The position numbers and the translations under genes were made by a program. The notes beneath the pieces were generated by a model that searched no databases, was not told the origin of the DNA, and worked only from the letters and a program-made list of their open reading frames with translations. Of a DNA stretch of 64,000 nucleotides, positions 11,365 to 21,604 are shown in pieces. Each line of letters starts with the position of its first letter. The first letter of the stretch is position 1. The stretch covers positions 36,888,053-36,952,052 of the forward strand of contig OY821775.1 of assembly GCA_963682175.1 (NCBI GenBank), given 5' to 3'. The DNA is from Triglochin maritima. Its lineage: Eukaryota > Streptophyta > Magnoliopsida > Alismatales > Juncaginaceae.

Positions 11365-11640
11365 TTAGAGGGTGGTGTGGTGGTGGGGACTGGGTCGGGA
11401 GAGTTGTTTGGTGGTGGTGGGTGGGGCTGACGGTGGTGAAGGGTGGTGGGGTGGGACTGGGGGTGGTGGTGGGTGGGACTGGGGGTGTAGACTGGTGGAG
11501 GATCGGGTGGGGTGGTGATTTGGAGGGGTCAGATTGATGGAACGACGGTGAGGTCAGTCGGGGTTGTGATTTTGGTGGGGGCGGTGATTAGAGTAGGGGA
11601 GGGTTACGGCACAGGACTAGGTGGCAAGTGGAGGTGGCAA
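11365..11640 (+). other. G-rich GGT/GTGGG tract
   Basis: The plus strand is strongly G-biased with many GGTGG and GTGGGG runs, in the middle of very AT-rich DNA. An open frame across it (11313-11537) is only Gly/Val/Trp low complexity and is not treated as a gene. The strand asymmetry could allow G-quadruplex formation. Confidence 0.6.
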
Positions 11641-11779
11641 TGATAGTAGTGGCAGAACAGTGTGATGATTAGCAGCGGTGGAGGCGACGATTAGGGCTAG
11701 GAAGTGGTATGTGCGAGAAATGAAGAGATCTCATCGAGGGGTTACTGATTGAACCCTACAGCAATGGTATATGTTTATC

Positions 11780-12235
11780 GGTGTTGCTAAAGGTATCCGT
11801 CAGTGCTATCCTTACTAATGGTCAGACAGATCTATCTGTCGGTGTAGTTCAATGTAGTACATGTGTAAGTTTGTTTTTCAAACACTACTCCGACGGAACC
11901 ATTCCATCAGTGTACAATTCTAAAAACAATATATACAGACGACAACTATCCATCGGTGAAGTGAAACCTCACCATGGATGTGGTTTTTTGCACGACAAAT
12001 TTCATTTTCCCGAATTGTTTTATCAAAAATATACACCAACAACACGTATCCGTTGGTGTAAAGTAATTAACTAACAAATACTATGAAAATATTAAGCAAC
12101 AGGTTGTATCCACTGGTGTTGGTTTTCATTTCCATCGGTGTAGATTGGCACCGATGGTAAGTCATATCTGTCGGTGAACATTGACCTACACCGATGGATA
12201 CAAATCCGTCGGTGTAACCTATTTTTCTAGTAGTG
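11780..12235 (-). repeat. CACTA subterminal repeat array and terminal inverted repeat end
   Basis: Variants of the core TCCGTCGGTG and its inverse CACCGATGGA recur about ten times in both orientations (for example 11950-11960, 12045-12058, 12191-12216), ending in TCTAGTAGTG at 12235. In CACTA elements such subterminal repeats are the transposase-binding sites. Confidence 0.85.
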
Positions 12236-12322
12236 AACAGACTACCTTCAGTGTCTTCCAATCTCTCACCTTTTGAAAACTTTGTAAAACTACACTGACT
12301 ATTCTATTTTAAAAGTGTTTCG
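12236..12322. other. short spacer between CACTA end and copia 2
   Basis: About 90 bp of unassigned sequence. The three bases after the CACTA end are AAC. No feature is seen. Confidence 0.5.
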
Positions 12323-13794
12323 TGTTGGCTTTTAGGCCTTAATCTATATTAATTTTGATGATTAATCAAAGTAATCTTAATTAAATAAAACGAATCAATC
12401 AAAGTGATCAAACATGATTCCATGCATCGTACAAATACTTGTATACTTGCAATCATCTTACTAGGTTGATCAAGATTCTTCAAGAGAAGGAGCATCGGGA
12501 CAAAGACATCAAGACTCAAGACTTGTAATCAAAGCTTTGCACCAAGACTTGTAATTTTATATTTATTGAGTCCATAAGGCTTAATGTTAAGTGAGCACTA
12601 CGATTCTATCCCCACCAAGTTCTGTCAACCGAACCCTTGGCGGATAACTGAAACATTCCCATTAGTAGACGTTATGTTGCTCTCTGGAATTATCCAGTCG
12701 GACTACGGAAAGCCATTCGGTCAACCAAAATGCCTTGGACTGGTTTTGGATTTTACTCCAACGATTGCATTTGGATTTTGCCTTCGAGCCCATTTGACAT
12801 GTCCAATTTGGGATGACCGAACTCCTATTGGTCAACTGATTCCTTCATGGTCTTTGGCGCATAATGGCTACTTTGATGTGGCACATGACTGTTGTCTTCA
12901 CCGAACTTTTGAGCAATAACTGTCAGTGTAAAAACCCATGCTAACTTTGGTCATCCGAATAACGAACGGTCTACCGAACATGAATAATCAGAGCCTGACA
13001 AATTCTTACTGTCCACCTTGAAATGGTGAACCAAACTTAAATAGGTCGAAATTATACAAAGTTACTGGAAGTTGGTGAATGGTGATCCGAATACTATTCG
13101 GTCAACCGAATGCTTCATTCTGTCCAAGCGAACTATCTTATTTCAGACTATTGTTCCTTAAATGGTGGACCAAATCTGCATAGAAATCAGCCCGAGCTTA
13201 AAGCACATTCTTGCTTCTCATTGGTCCAAATCTCACCAACTCCCAAATGGCTAGTAGAGCTTGAAAGCTTATAAATAGGGTCTCATATCTTTGTTTTGGT
13301 ACTCTGAACACTCTTTATTGATCCATACTCTAGTGCCAAACTCCTTACATCTTGAACCTCTCATCTTCCTACACTCAAAGCCAAACTTCACCACTTGCAT
13401 ATCTATTCTGATCATATATCCAAGTGTGCTTAAGTTAGCGTATTCAGTTAGATTGTGATTTCATTTCAACATTTAAGAATCCCCCAAACATTGCAAAGCT
13501 TTGAGGAAGCTCCCACTCAGGTTGTGAGAGGAGACACGAGCGGGGCGAGGTTGTTCACTAGGCTCAGTGTTGTAGAAGGTGTTGATCTCGACATAGAACA
13601 GAGTTCGGGCAGTAGAACCATAAGCGGGGCTCGAAGGATTGAGTGGAGGTTGTGAGGAGGACTAGGATTGTGTGTGGTGCCGAACCTCTCTAAATTTGGC
13701 GTCCAATAGTGGTTTACATGTTCTATTACTAATCCCATCATTTACCACTTAATTTCGCATTTAGTTTGACATTAGAGGGTCATCGATCCAAACA
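12323..13794 (+). repeat. 5' LTR of copia 2
   Basis: Begins TGTTGGCTTTTAGGCC and ends CCAAACA, two bases before the primer site. It contains many variants of a GGTCAACCGAA motif (12615-13110) and a possible TATA box TATAAATAG at about 13271. The 3' half matches a separate fragment at 46878-47166. Confidence 0.82.
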
Positions 13795-13796
13795 AT

Positions 13797-13808
13797 TGGT
13801 ATTAGAGC
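13797..13808 (+). other. primer-binding site, initiator tRNA-Met type
   Basis: TGGTATTAGAGC differs by one base from the plant copia consensus TGGTATCAGAGC, complementary to initiator tRNA-Met. It lies two bases after the LTR end, as expected for priming of minus-strand DNA. Confidence 0.85.
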
Positions 13809-13869
13809 ATTAGGTTGCTAATTTCAACTACTTAATCATAGTTTAGCATAACATCTACATCTAATCATT

Positions 13870-14620
13870 GTGAGGGATTGTCTACAACTAGGCAACCTTT
13901 GTTTAATGGCTTAAATTATGACTATTGGAAGAAATGAATGAGAATTTATTTGCAATCCAATGATTTGAAGTATTGCAAATTTCTGTTAACCTCATACATA
14001 CCTCTTAATGATAATGACATTTTGACCCTAACTAGAGCCAAAATTAAGGAAGCGGAGATGAATTCTCCCATCATGAGCATCTTATTTTGTGGCTTGAATG
14101 ACGGAGAATACAATAGAGTAAGAGGATATGATATTTGACATACATTAGAAATGCATCATGAGGGTTCAAGTAGAATGAAAGAAACTAGGATAAATTTACT
14201 CATGCATAAATATGAAAATTTTTCTATGCAATCTGGTGAGAATATAAGCGAGGTGCACACTCACTTCACCTAGATCATTAACTCTCTCAAAGCTCTCGGC
14301 AAGATTTTAGCGAGAGAGAAATGACTCAAAAGATTTTCTGATCACTCATCGATGAATGGGAAGAGAAGATGACCGATATCGAAGAAGCACAAGATCTCAC
14401 AAAGTTGTCGGTCGAGGAGCTTAAGGGTAGTTTCATGACATATGAGATACAAATGAAAGACCACAAGAAGAAGGAAGTCAAGAAATCCTTGTTGCTACAT
14501 GCCATCACCAACTCCAAGATAAAGGATAGTGACATTGAAGAAGAGTTAGTGACTAAAAAATTAAAGGACTTCCTCAGAAGAAAAAGAAAAAAGAAAAGAA
14601 GAGCAAAATAAAAGAAACGA
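13870..14620 (+). pseudogene. copia gag relic of element 2
   Basis: The frame reads LFNGLNYDYWKK, the signature opening of plant copia gag, followed after a stop by MRIYLQSNDLKYCKF and then a broken middle. The segment at 14369-14611 (TDIEEAQDLTKLSVEELKGSF, then a Lys-rich end) is the gag C-terminal helical region. Several stops interrupt it. No CCHC knuckle and no protease follow. Confidence 0.75.
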
Positions 14621-15826
14621 AGAAGAAGGCTCTTAAAGCAAGTTGGGATGACTCAACATCTTCTTCATCAATTGAAGGCGAAATCGCCACAATGTGTTGT
14701 AAGGCAATTGAAGATGAAGAAAGTGAGGAATCTTCTTGCTCTAGTCATAACTCTAATTCATAATGAACTTCAAATTGAATTCATTGAGCTAGTTGAATTT
14801 TTTGAACAAATTTGTCAAAGGACAAAACAAGCTTGAAAGAAAATCAATGAGTTGAAATGTCAAATCGAATCAATCATGAATGAGAAAAATGAGTTGCTTG
14901 CTAGTCATGATAAGTTGCATTAGAGAACTCTCGTTTTATTAATGAAATTGAAACTCTAAATGCAAAATCTTCATATCGTTATAATATACAAGATCTCATT
15001 GATAAAAAGATCAATTACAAAGAGAACTTGAAAGATTCACAAAATAGAAAAAAAGTTTTATATGCTTATTGGTAGCCAAAGACAATCTTTAGATAAACAT
15101 GGTTAAGGTATTATGTTAATAACAACAAAAACCATGTTATTCAAGCTACTATGAATGCAAAACATTTCTTTGTGAATAAAAGTTCATCAAGTGTTTAGGC
15201 ACCAAAAACTAAAATGGGTTTGGTACCAAAAACGAATGTCAAAGGACCCAATGTTGTTTGGGTACCAAAATGTTCACATGTAGGTACTTAGAATGAGAAG
15301 AATTGGTAGCCATCCACTCAACCAAGAAAAGATATATTCCAAGCTTCAAAGAAAACATTTTGATCGAATTAATAAAGTCGTCGTTGCTATGGAAAGGAGA
15401 TTAGAACCAATGCCAAAAGTGAGGCTCACGAGTTGGGTAACATTATCAAGCCTCTACATCTTATTGAATATGTTCTAATCTAGGGATATTGAATGTTTAA
15501 AGTTTAACATAAAACATCTATTTTAAGCCTTAGTGATAGAGGGAGCATTTAATGTTTTTATTATCTAATTGAGAGGGAGAACTTATATAATCTTAACCTT
15601 TGCATCCTATGCTTTTAATGTTTGCATTTGATTGATGACAAAAGGGGGAGATGATAAGAATTGAGCATCAATTGATTCATATTAAGCATATTGATAAGGG
15701 GCATTATATACGAACATAGATTACATATATGAAGGGGGGGGGGGACGAAATCACAAGAAATGGGGAGAATTTAAATTAAACCCCAAGCATTAAGATATAG
15801 CTTTGCCATCATCAAAAATGGGAGAT
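14621..15826 (+). other. degraded copia internal region with 3' purine-rich end
   Basis: Short open frames (14648-14836, 15293-15478) resemble decayed gag-pol linker, including repeated VPKxNVKGPNVVWVPK-like text near 15220-15270, but no RT, RNase H or integrase motif is seen. A GACAAAAGGGGGAGA tract (15637-15651), common upstream of the 3' LTR in SIRE-type copia elements, and a G homopolymer near 15737 precede the LTR. Confidence 0.6.
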
Positions 15827-15973
15827 TATTGGCTTTTAGGCCTTAATATAAATTAATTTTGATGATTAATCTAACAAATATTAATCAATCAAAGTAAGCA
15901 AACTTGATTCCACGCATTGCCCATATACATGTATACTTGGAATCATCTTAATAGGTTGATCAAGATTCATCAA
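15827..15973 (+). repeat. 3' LTR of copia 2, piece 1
   Basis: Matches the first part of the 5' LTR (12323-12486) and stops exactly at element B. Its last five bases ATCAA (15969-15973) are the target duplication repeated at 23017-23021. The first two bases are TA instead of TG. Confidence 0.85.
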
Positions 15974-17343
15974 TGATTGACATCATTTCATGCTTATATT
16001 TGTATCTTATATCCATTATCTTACACCTACGCAATGCTACGTGACGAGTTTTATGTTTAGTTTTCAGGAATAAAGAGGTTTGAAGAGAAGCGCCATTAAA
16101 GGACCCAAAAGCAGGAAAAAGGACTTAATTGTGAGACCTGGGGACCTGATCGTAAGACCGAAGGACCTAGAGCAAAACAAGAAACTCCACACCATCATGG
16201 GGAGTATTTTGGCAATTCGATTCGGGTTGGAGCTCCAACAAACCAAGTAGATGCATCCAAGACAAAGAAATACTTCAAGCAAAGCCCAACACAAAAAGCA
16301 GACGGATATGGGCCTTATAGACCGCTAATTGGCGGTCTGGATCATCCCAGATCCGCTAAGATTTTGCCTGGACTTGTATTAATGTTTCTTTAGGCTATTT
16401 TTAGTATTGGTTTAGTCCCACATCGGGGGATTGTCCCGGATTAGCTTTTTCCATGCTTAGAAATAGAATTCTTCACCTTCCATTGTAATCACCCGTTGCT
16501 TGGTGGCATTCTCTCTACTAAGGAGTGAGCCTTGAAACATAACTCAAGGTGGAGAAGAATGCTACCGTCAATGTGAGTCATTTGTTAATAAAATAATTCT
16601 TCTAGTTTCTTTTAATCTTGTCTTTTAATTTGTGCTTGTTTGTTTAGTCTTTCCTTTCCTTTTATGCTTCTTTAATATTTCTTACTTGATTAGTGTAGTT
16701 TTATTTCAGTATAATGCTTCATTTTGTTAGAGTAGTTAGTTAAATATGTGTGAGTAGTTCCATCCCCTTTGGGGGTGGAGTAGATGTATGTACATGTTAT
16801 GTAGGTGCTATGAATGCTAGATTTTATTGTTTGTGAGAGATATTAGTATGCTTGCTTGAATTAATAAGAACTTTACTTGATGATTTCTGTCATAGTTAGG
16901 TACACTCCATGCTCGTTATGTTCTTAATAACAACCTTGCATTGCCCATATTAATCACCTAGGTTAGTGTTGTAAATGATAGGTCTTGCCATGAGGGACTT
17001 CTTATGCATGAACAAACACTAACCACACTTGAGCTTACTGTATGCATTCAACACAACACTTATTTCATGTGAACACACACACACACTCCACCCCTTAGGG
17101 GTTTTCATTTCTGTGTTTTTATCTTCTTCATTAATTGTTTAGCTTAGTTGTTTAGTGATTTCATTTCAGCTTGCTTGTTTACTAGTTTAGATTAGTATAG
17201 TGTAGTGTAATACATCTTTCTTCCCTTTCTTTCCACTCGCCTTCGCACAAACCAAACGTCGACACACCTCCCAGTGGATGACCCATATTTGCCACCGCTT
17301 CAACGCGGCCGTGCACTTGCGGTTAATATAAAACGATCAATCA
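15974..17343 (+). repeat. 5' LTR of element B
   Basis: TGATTGACATC to TCAATCA, 1370 bp. It has the palindrome-like GACCGCTAATTGGCGGTC (16320-16337), GTCCCACATCG (16415-16425) and, 32 bp later, TAGAAATA (16458-16465), where the other LTRs have TATAAATA. The hairpin CCATCCCCTTTGGGGGTGG and a CCCCTTAGGGG palindrome follow in the transcribed part. Confidence 0.9.
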
Positions 17344-17349
17344 AGTTTT

Positions 17350-17367
17350 TGGCACCGTTGCCGGAGA
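17350..17367 (+). other. primer-binding site, tRNA-Asp type (element B)
   Basis: TGGCACCGTTGCCGGAGA matches TGGCGCCGTTGCCGGGGA, the complement of the plant tRNA-Asp 3' end, with two changes. It lies six bases after the LTR end. Confidence 0.88.
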
Positions 17368-18474
17368 GGTGCTCTGTCCAGACCTTGGTTTGGAAGATTC
17401 GAGTGGTTTTAATTTTTTTGGTTTTAGTTTTAGTTTGTTTCAGGGACCTTTAGAAAAAGGGGAGGATACTGGACAAGTTTGAGCACAAAATCTTGAAAAG
17501 GGACCGCCAATCAGCGGTGTGGGACCGGCAATTGGCGGCCTGGTGAGCTCATTTTCTCTCAATTTTGTTTTGGTTTCTATTTGGTTCATTTTAGTTATCT
17601 GGGCGTACCGTTTTGCATGTTGTGACTTCTAGTTTGCTCCCAGATTTAATTTAAATCCCCATTAATCAACTTGGACCATAAAACTCAAAGCAAAAGATTA
17701 GACTTCTTGCCATCTAGGTAATGCATCATTTGTAGACCTTACATGCATTTGTCTTTTCTTTGCTTTACATTTTGTTGTTGATTGCTGGCGTGAGGTACGT
17801 GCACCCAAATCTCTAATTCATGCATGTTTCGATCATGCATTAGTTAGTAAGGTGCATCGGGACAAGAGTGAGTTGAGTGTTTGGTTGGAGTGATTGATTG
17901 CAAGATCTAGGATCAAAACACTACTAAGGAGGGCTTGTCCCATAAAAGATAAGGTGGGGGATTTCATCACCCTTTCCTTGGCCCCAAAAATCACTGTTAA
18001 TCAAGCCTTAACTAAAAGCAAGTAGACATTGGCCCTAAGGATTGCGGACGCACTAGGAGAGTAATCTAGGTGAGACCGTCATGACCTGATCGGCGTTGCC
18101 TACCTTGTCGATAGTAGGAGGTACTGGATCTCCGGATCTGGTATCACTTGCTGGGCATTGTGGTCCTCGTTGTAGGGAGGTGAGGCGTGTCGAGGCTAGT
18201 GACCTCAAAGTTAGGCGTCGTCTAGCCTAAGGACCCATTGCCTACATTGTTTGAGTCGTGCTTGCTAGATTACGCTTCTACCCTCTCCCGTTACCCATGC
18301 TAGCTTTAGGGATTCATCCCTTCTCCTCTGAGTCATCTTCTTCTCACCTTCTTCTACGTTATAGTCTCCTCCCCTTTACACTCTCTAGTAGCATTTTTAG
18401 GGTCGAGTCGAGTAGTTTTTACGAGTTTAGCCTCGTGGTGGTGAGAGTGGTCGATTCTAGAGTTCTTTTTGGAG
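17368..18474 (+). other. leader of element B with paired palindromes
   Basis: No coding signal. Two copies of the clan palindrome lie at 17502-17518 and 17523-17540, followed directly by CTGGTGAGC, which resembles a 5' splice site. The rest is collinear with the leaders of C (24577-25694) and E (54408-55537). It would hold packaging and dimerisation signals, but none is proven. Confidence 0.6.
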
Positions 18475-19986
18475 ATGGATGGTTACATGGGCGACCATCC
18501 ATATCATTGTTGGGACCAAGACAATTCGTCCTGGTATTCCAGACCCATGCAACCTGAGGTGGCTCAGACGAACACCTCATATGGTTGGGATAATCATCAT
18601 TGTGTGTCTGAGCAATCTTCATATTGGGGTAACATGAGAGAGGCACCGACTGCTAGACCACCATCTAGCTACGTCGAGTCATATGTTGGTCATCAAACTG
18701 AGACATTGCAAGAACCTTTGGCCTCTTTCATGCATGCGGTAGAAGACATGAGTGCACCAGTGGCTCCAGTAGCCGTACCGTGTCACTATTGTGGGTTGAG
18801 TGGTCATGATTTCGGGGAATGTCCTTATGTTCCCCCAGAGCCTGAGTATGAGCATACATTTTTCCCAAATGCTCAATATAACCATTACGTATCCGCGTAC
18901 AACCCGAGAGGGATGGATTCGTGGGGAGACAATTCGTATTCAAATTCTTATACATCATTTCCACCCCAGTATCCTCCTCCCGAATACCCAGAATTCTACC
19001 AACACCCCACTTCAAATCATTGGACTCATTCTCAGCCCATCAACACCCAACCCCAAAATTTCCTAAGCTCTGACTTGGACCTCATAGTTGACCGCATACC
19101 TGATTCCTTGAAACAAACTCTCCAAACGTTCATGGAAACCACTCAAAATTTATTGAAGTCCAACTTGAATTCCATGCAAACTATGGAAATGCAAGTGAGT
19201 CAAATGACACAGCAATTACGTGAACGTGAGGAGGGTAATTTTTCTTGTCAACATGAGGATTTATATTCTGAAATCGAACCACCACCACATCCACAAATTC
19301 AAAGCACAATCTTTCAAAGTCAAACTTCTAGTCAGTCTGAGGGACTTGGGGTTTCAATTCACGATCACTTGGTGGAGGATTGGATTCCAATTGAGAATAC
19401 TATGGACCACCTTCTTTATGAGTCGGCACAGGATTGTGCCTTATCTTATTGTCCCGTGGCCCTCGAGCCACATGATCTTATTATTGTACCTCCTAAGGAC
19501 TCACCTCTGGTGGAGCAAGAGCTCCCTAGTCCCCTCAATTTCAAACCACCTGATGAGAGTTTGCCTCTCACTATTGTTCCTGATCATCTTGGAAATGATG
19601 GAACATCAAACAACTACATAGCACATGAGGGTATTAGAAGTTCCTTGGAGGATACCTTGGGTATGAGACCCACTTTTTGTTCGCCTGGTGTGTCGGACAT
19701 GCCTAACGAGGTTCTTGACCTCGTTCCGACGCACCAGCCTGTTGGTTGGAGAGTTTGGATTGACGATCATAACTTCAGCAGCGCAACGGGAGAAACTCTT
19801 TTTCCGTTGCCCCTCATATCCCAAACTCTTGAGGGGTTCAAGCTCTTTCAGTTTGATCATTTGAATGAGACGCCTTTGCGTCCAATTCATGAACCTCTCA
19901 TTTCATCTGGTGCTCTTTGTGAAGGGGGGTCACGCATGCGTATTCTGGCCCCACGTGGTGTCATGTTCCCTTTCCAAGTGCATTGA
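18475..19986 (+). CDS. gag-derived protein of element B (zinc knuckle and coiled coil)
   Basis: Start chosen at the first ATG (18475); the frame opens slightly upstream at a TTG. The product is 503-504 residues. A Tyr/Trp/Gln-rich N-terminus is followed near residue 103 by one CCHC zinc knuckle, CHYCGLSGHDFGECPY, then a Pro/Tyr/Asn-rich segment. A helical coiled-coil region follows (about residues 205-250, with METMEMQVSQMTQQLRERE-like text), then an acidic tail carrying VALEPHDLIIVPPK and ending after WRVWIDDHNFS. The conserved capsid helices seen in E and F are absent, so only nucleocapsid, coiled coil and tail remain. It probably binds element RNA or co-assembles with Gag of a helper. The VALEPH tail is shared with A and E. 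Function beyond gag ancestry is unknown. Confidence 0.8.
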   Translation: MDGYMGDHPYHCWDQDNSSWYSRPMQPEVAQTNTSYGWDNHHCVSEQSSYWGNMREAPTARPPSSYVESYVGHQTETLQEPLASFMHAVEDMSAPVAPVAVPCHYCGLSGHDFGECPYVPPEPEYEHTFFPNAQYNHYVSAYNPRGMDSWGDNSYSNSYTSFPPQYPPPEYPEFYQHPTSNHWTHSQPINTQPQNFLSSDLDLIVDRIPDSLKQTLQTFMETTQNLLKSNLNSMQTMEMQVSQMTQQLREREEGNFSCQHEDLYSEIEPPPHPQIQSTIFQSQTSSQSEGLGVSIHDHLVEDWIPIENTMDHLLYESAQDCALSYCPVALEPHDLIIVPPKDSPLVEQELPSPLNFKPPDESLPLTIVPDHLGNDGTSNNYIAHEGIRSSLEDTLGMRPTFCSPGVSDMPNEVLDLVPTHQPVGWRVWIDDHNFSSATGETLFPLPLISQTLEGFKLFQFDHLNETPLRPIHEPLISSGALCEGGSRMRILAPRGVMFPFQVH

Positions 19987-21604
19987 CCCACTTTTGAGGT
20001 TCTCATTTGATGTCTTTTGACAAATGAAGATGGGAACTTATGTTTGTACATAGTTATATATTAAAAAAAGAAGAAGAAGAAGAAGAAGATGAAGAAGAAG
20101 AAAGTACAATAAAAGACTCCTTCAGTGAGCATCGATTGTTGTGAGCCCCAACCCTTGTGTATTTGGGCTCCATTTCTTTCACGTATTTGTATCCTTTCTT
20201 TAGCATCTCACAGGTTTTGAGGGAATTCAGGTTTGTGTCAATCAACATGACCTTGAACTTCCCTTTGTACTTCATGTTGGTGAGATCTCTCCTTTTTGAT
20301 GCATAAATCCATGTAGTATCTTGGTCACATTCATTGAGGACAATGCATGAAGTATGTGTGGGGGGTGTGTTACGTGTGTACATAGTCGAGTCTTTTTCCT
20401 TTCATTTTATTTTCTTGTGTGTATTGATAGGGTCATGTTAGTGTGCTGCATTTAATATCGATATATCTGCTTGCCATGATCCTTGGGTGACTTGTCTTCT
20501 TTTGCTTGCCTAGTGCTTTAAAATTTCCACATTTCTTTCAAAATCTTCATGTGTTTGCGAAAGAAAATGTTTTGTGGGTTTTGCGTGTGTTTAGCATGTG
20601 CAAAACCGTTGAGAGGCAAAGTAAAAAGAAAGCTCCCAAAATTGTCTTGAACTTGATGCATTAGGATATCTAGCACTGTGGCTTTAGGATTTATCGAGTC
20701 GTTAGGTTGCACACCAGTTTTCCTTTAGGGGTGAGTAATCATAGGGTTTCAGAGCTCAAACATTTCAAGAAGTCCACCCTGAACCTAGTGAGTCAATAAT
20801 TTGTGTCTGTTAACTTAAGGAAGTTTGGTGTAGTCAAGGACCCTCTAAATCTTGTTGTGAGACATTAAGTGTAGGGGTTTTGGTTCATGTTTAGATAAGA
20901 AATAAGTGAGTAGGTGTTCTCTCTTCTCGCACGGCTCCTATCACTCGGGAAAGTAGGTCTGAGGGGACTTTGTGCCTGGCGCTTTCGAGTCATCTAACTT
21001 GGGATGCGCGGACCGAACTCCTGTTACACGGGTGGTAGGGATTGCCCTATGTGGAGATTTGGGGAAAGGTGTACGTGATAGTGTAAGTCCTCATGGGCAA
21101 TGATACATGAAACCTGACCTTGGGAGAATGAAGCTCAAACTAATAAAAAGAAAAGAAAAAAAATGAGAAAAGAAAAAAAATTGCGAATAAGAACGTTAAT
21201 GGACTTTACACTTTGTATCACTTGAGGATGTTGAGGTTGTCCATGTCTTTCACTTAATTCCTTATTTAATTTGCACAAATGATTCATTAGGCTAGGTGTG
21301 TGGACTAATTACCTATATAGAGTCGGCTCATAGGATTACCGCGTCCAATGATCGACAAAATATTTCCAACGAGTCGAGAGTCTATATTAAATAATGCATC
21401 TTGTTCGGATTTTGTGGGTATATCCGCTGAAAACCCTCAGGAGACTACACTCCTCCTTGGCAACAAAGAGGGTTAACAGCTTGTTGTACGTGCTAAGTGC
21501 AACCGTGATTCCTACGAAAGTGAGTTAGGATTTCGTGTTTCTCATTTGCTTTTCTCTTTCTTTGTTTTGCTCGGGACTAGCAAAAACTTAGGTGTGGTGG
21601 TATT
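19987..21604 (+). other. 3' untranslated region and purine tract of element B
   Basis: Collinear with the 3' region of A. It has an (AAG)n run at 20066-20101, a conserved block at 20930-21120, and AAAACTTAGGTGTGGTGGTATT before the LTR, where one G of the usual GTGTGGGGG is T. Small open frames here are not conserved and are not called. Confidence 0.75.

Larger units (their letters stand above)
8267..12235 (-). mobile_element. CACTA (En/Spm) transposon, truncated
   Basis: The right-hand terminus on the plus strand reads TTTTTCTAGTAGTG (12222-12235), the reverse complement of the CACTACTAGAAAA-type end of CACTA elements. Next to it lie many copies of a CACCGAYGGAT/ATCCRTCGGTG subterminal repeat, and further in is a degraded TNP2 transposase on the minus strand. 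The opposite end is missing, cut where the gypsy LTR tail ends at 8266. The 3-bp target duplication cannot be tested because only one end remains. Confidence 0.85.
12323..15973 (+). mobile_element. Ty1/copia element 2, host of the nested insertions
   Basis: The element has a complete 5' LTR, an initiator-Met primer site and a gag relic, but almost no pol. Its 3' LTR starts at 15827 and is split into three pieces: 15827-15973, 23022-23264 and 59988-60264. The pieces align in order with the 5' LTR, so gypsy elements B and C (with everything nested in C) were inserted into this LTR. Including insertions the element spans about 48 kb. The internal region between the LTRs is only about 2 kb, so it was already non-autonomous. 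Confidence 0.82.

Noticed and set aside
11313..11537. 74-codon Gly/Trp-rich frame
   Set aside because: Low-complexity G-rich DNA; no conserved feature.
17350..17367. tRNA gene fragment
   Set aside because: It is complementary to the 3' end of tRNA-Asp and lies just after an LTR, so it is a primer-binding site. No cloverleaf is present.
19606..19890. Minus-strand frame within the element B gag
   Set aside because: Shadow frame of a well-supported coding region.
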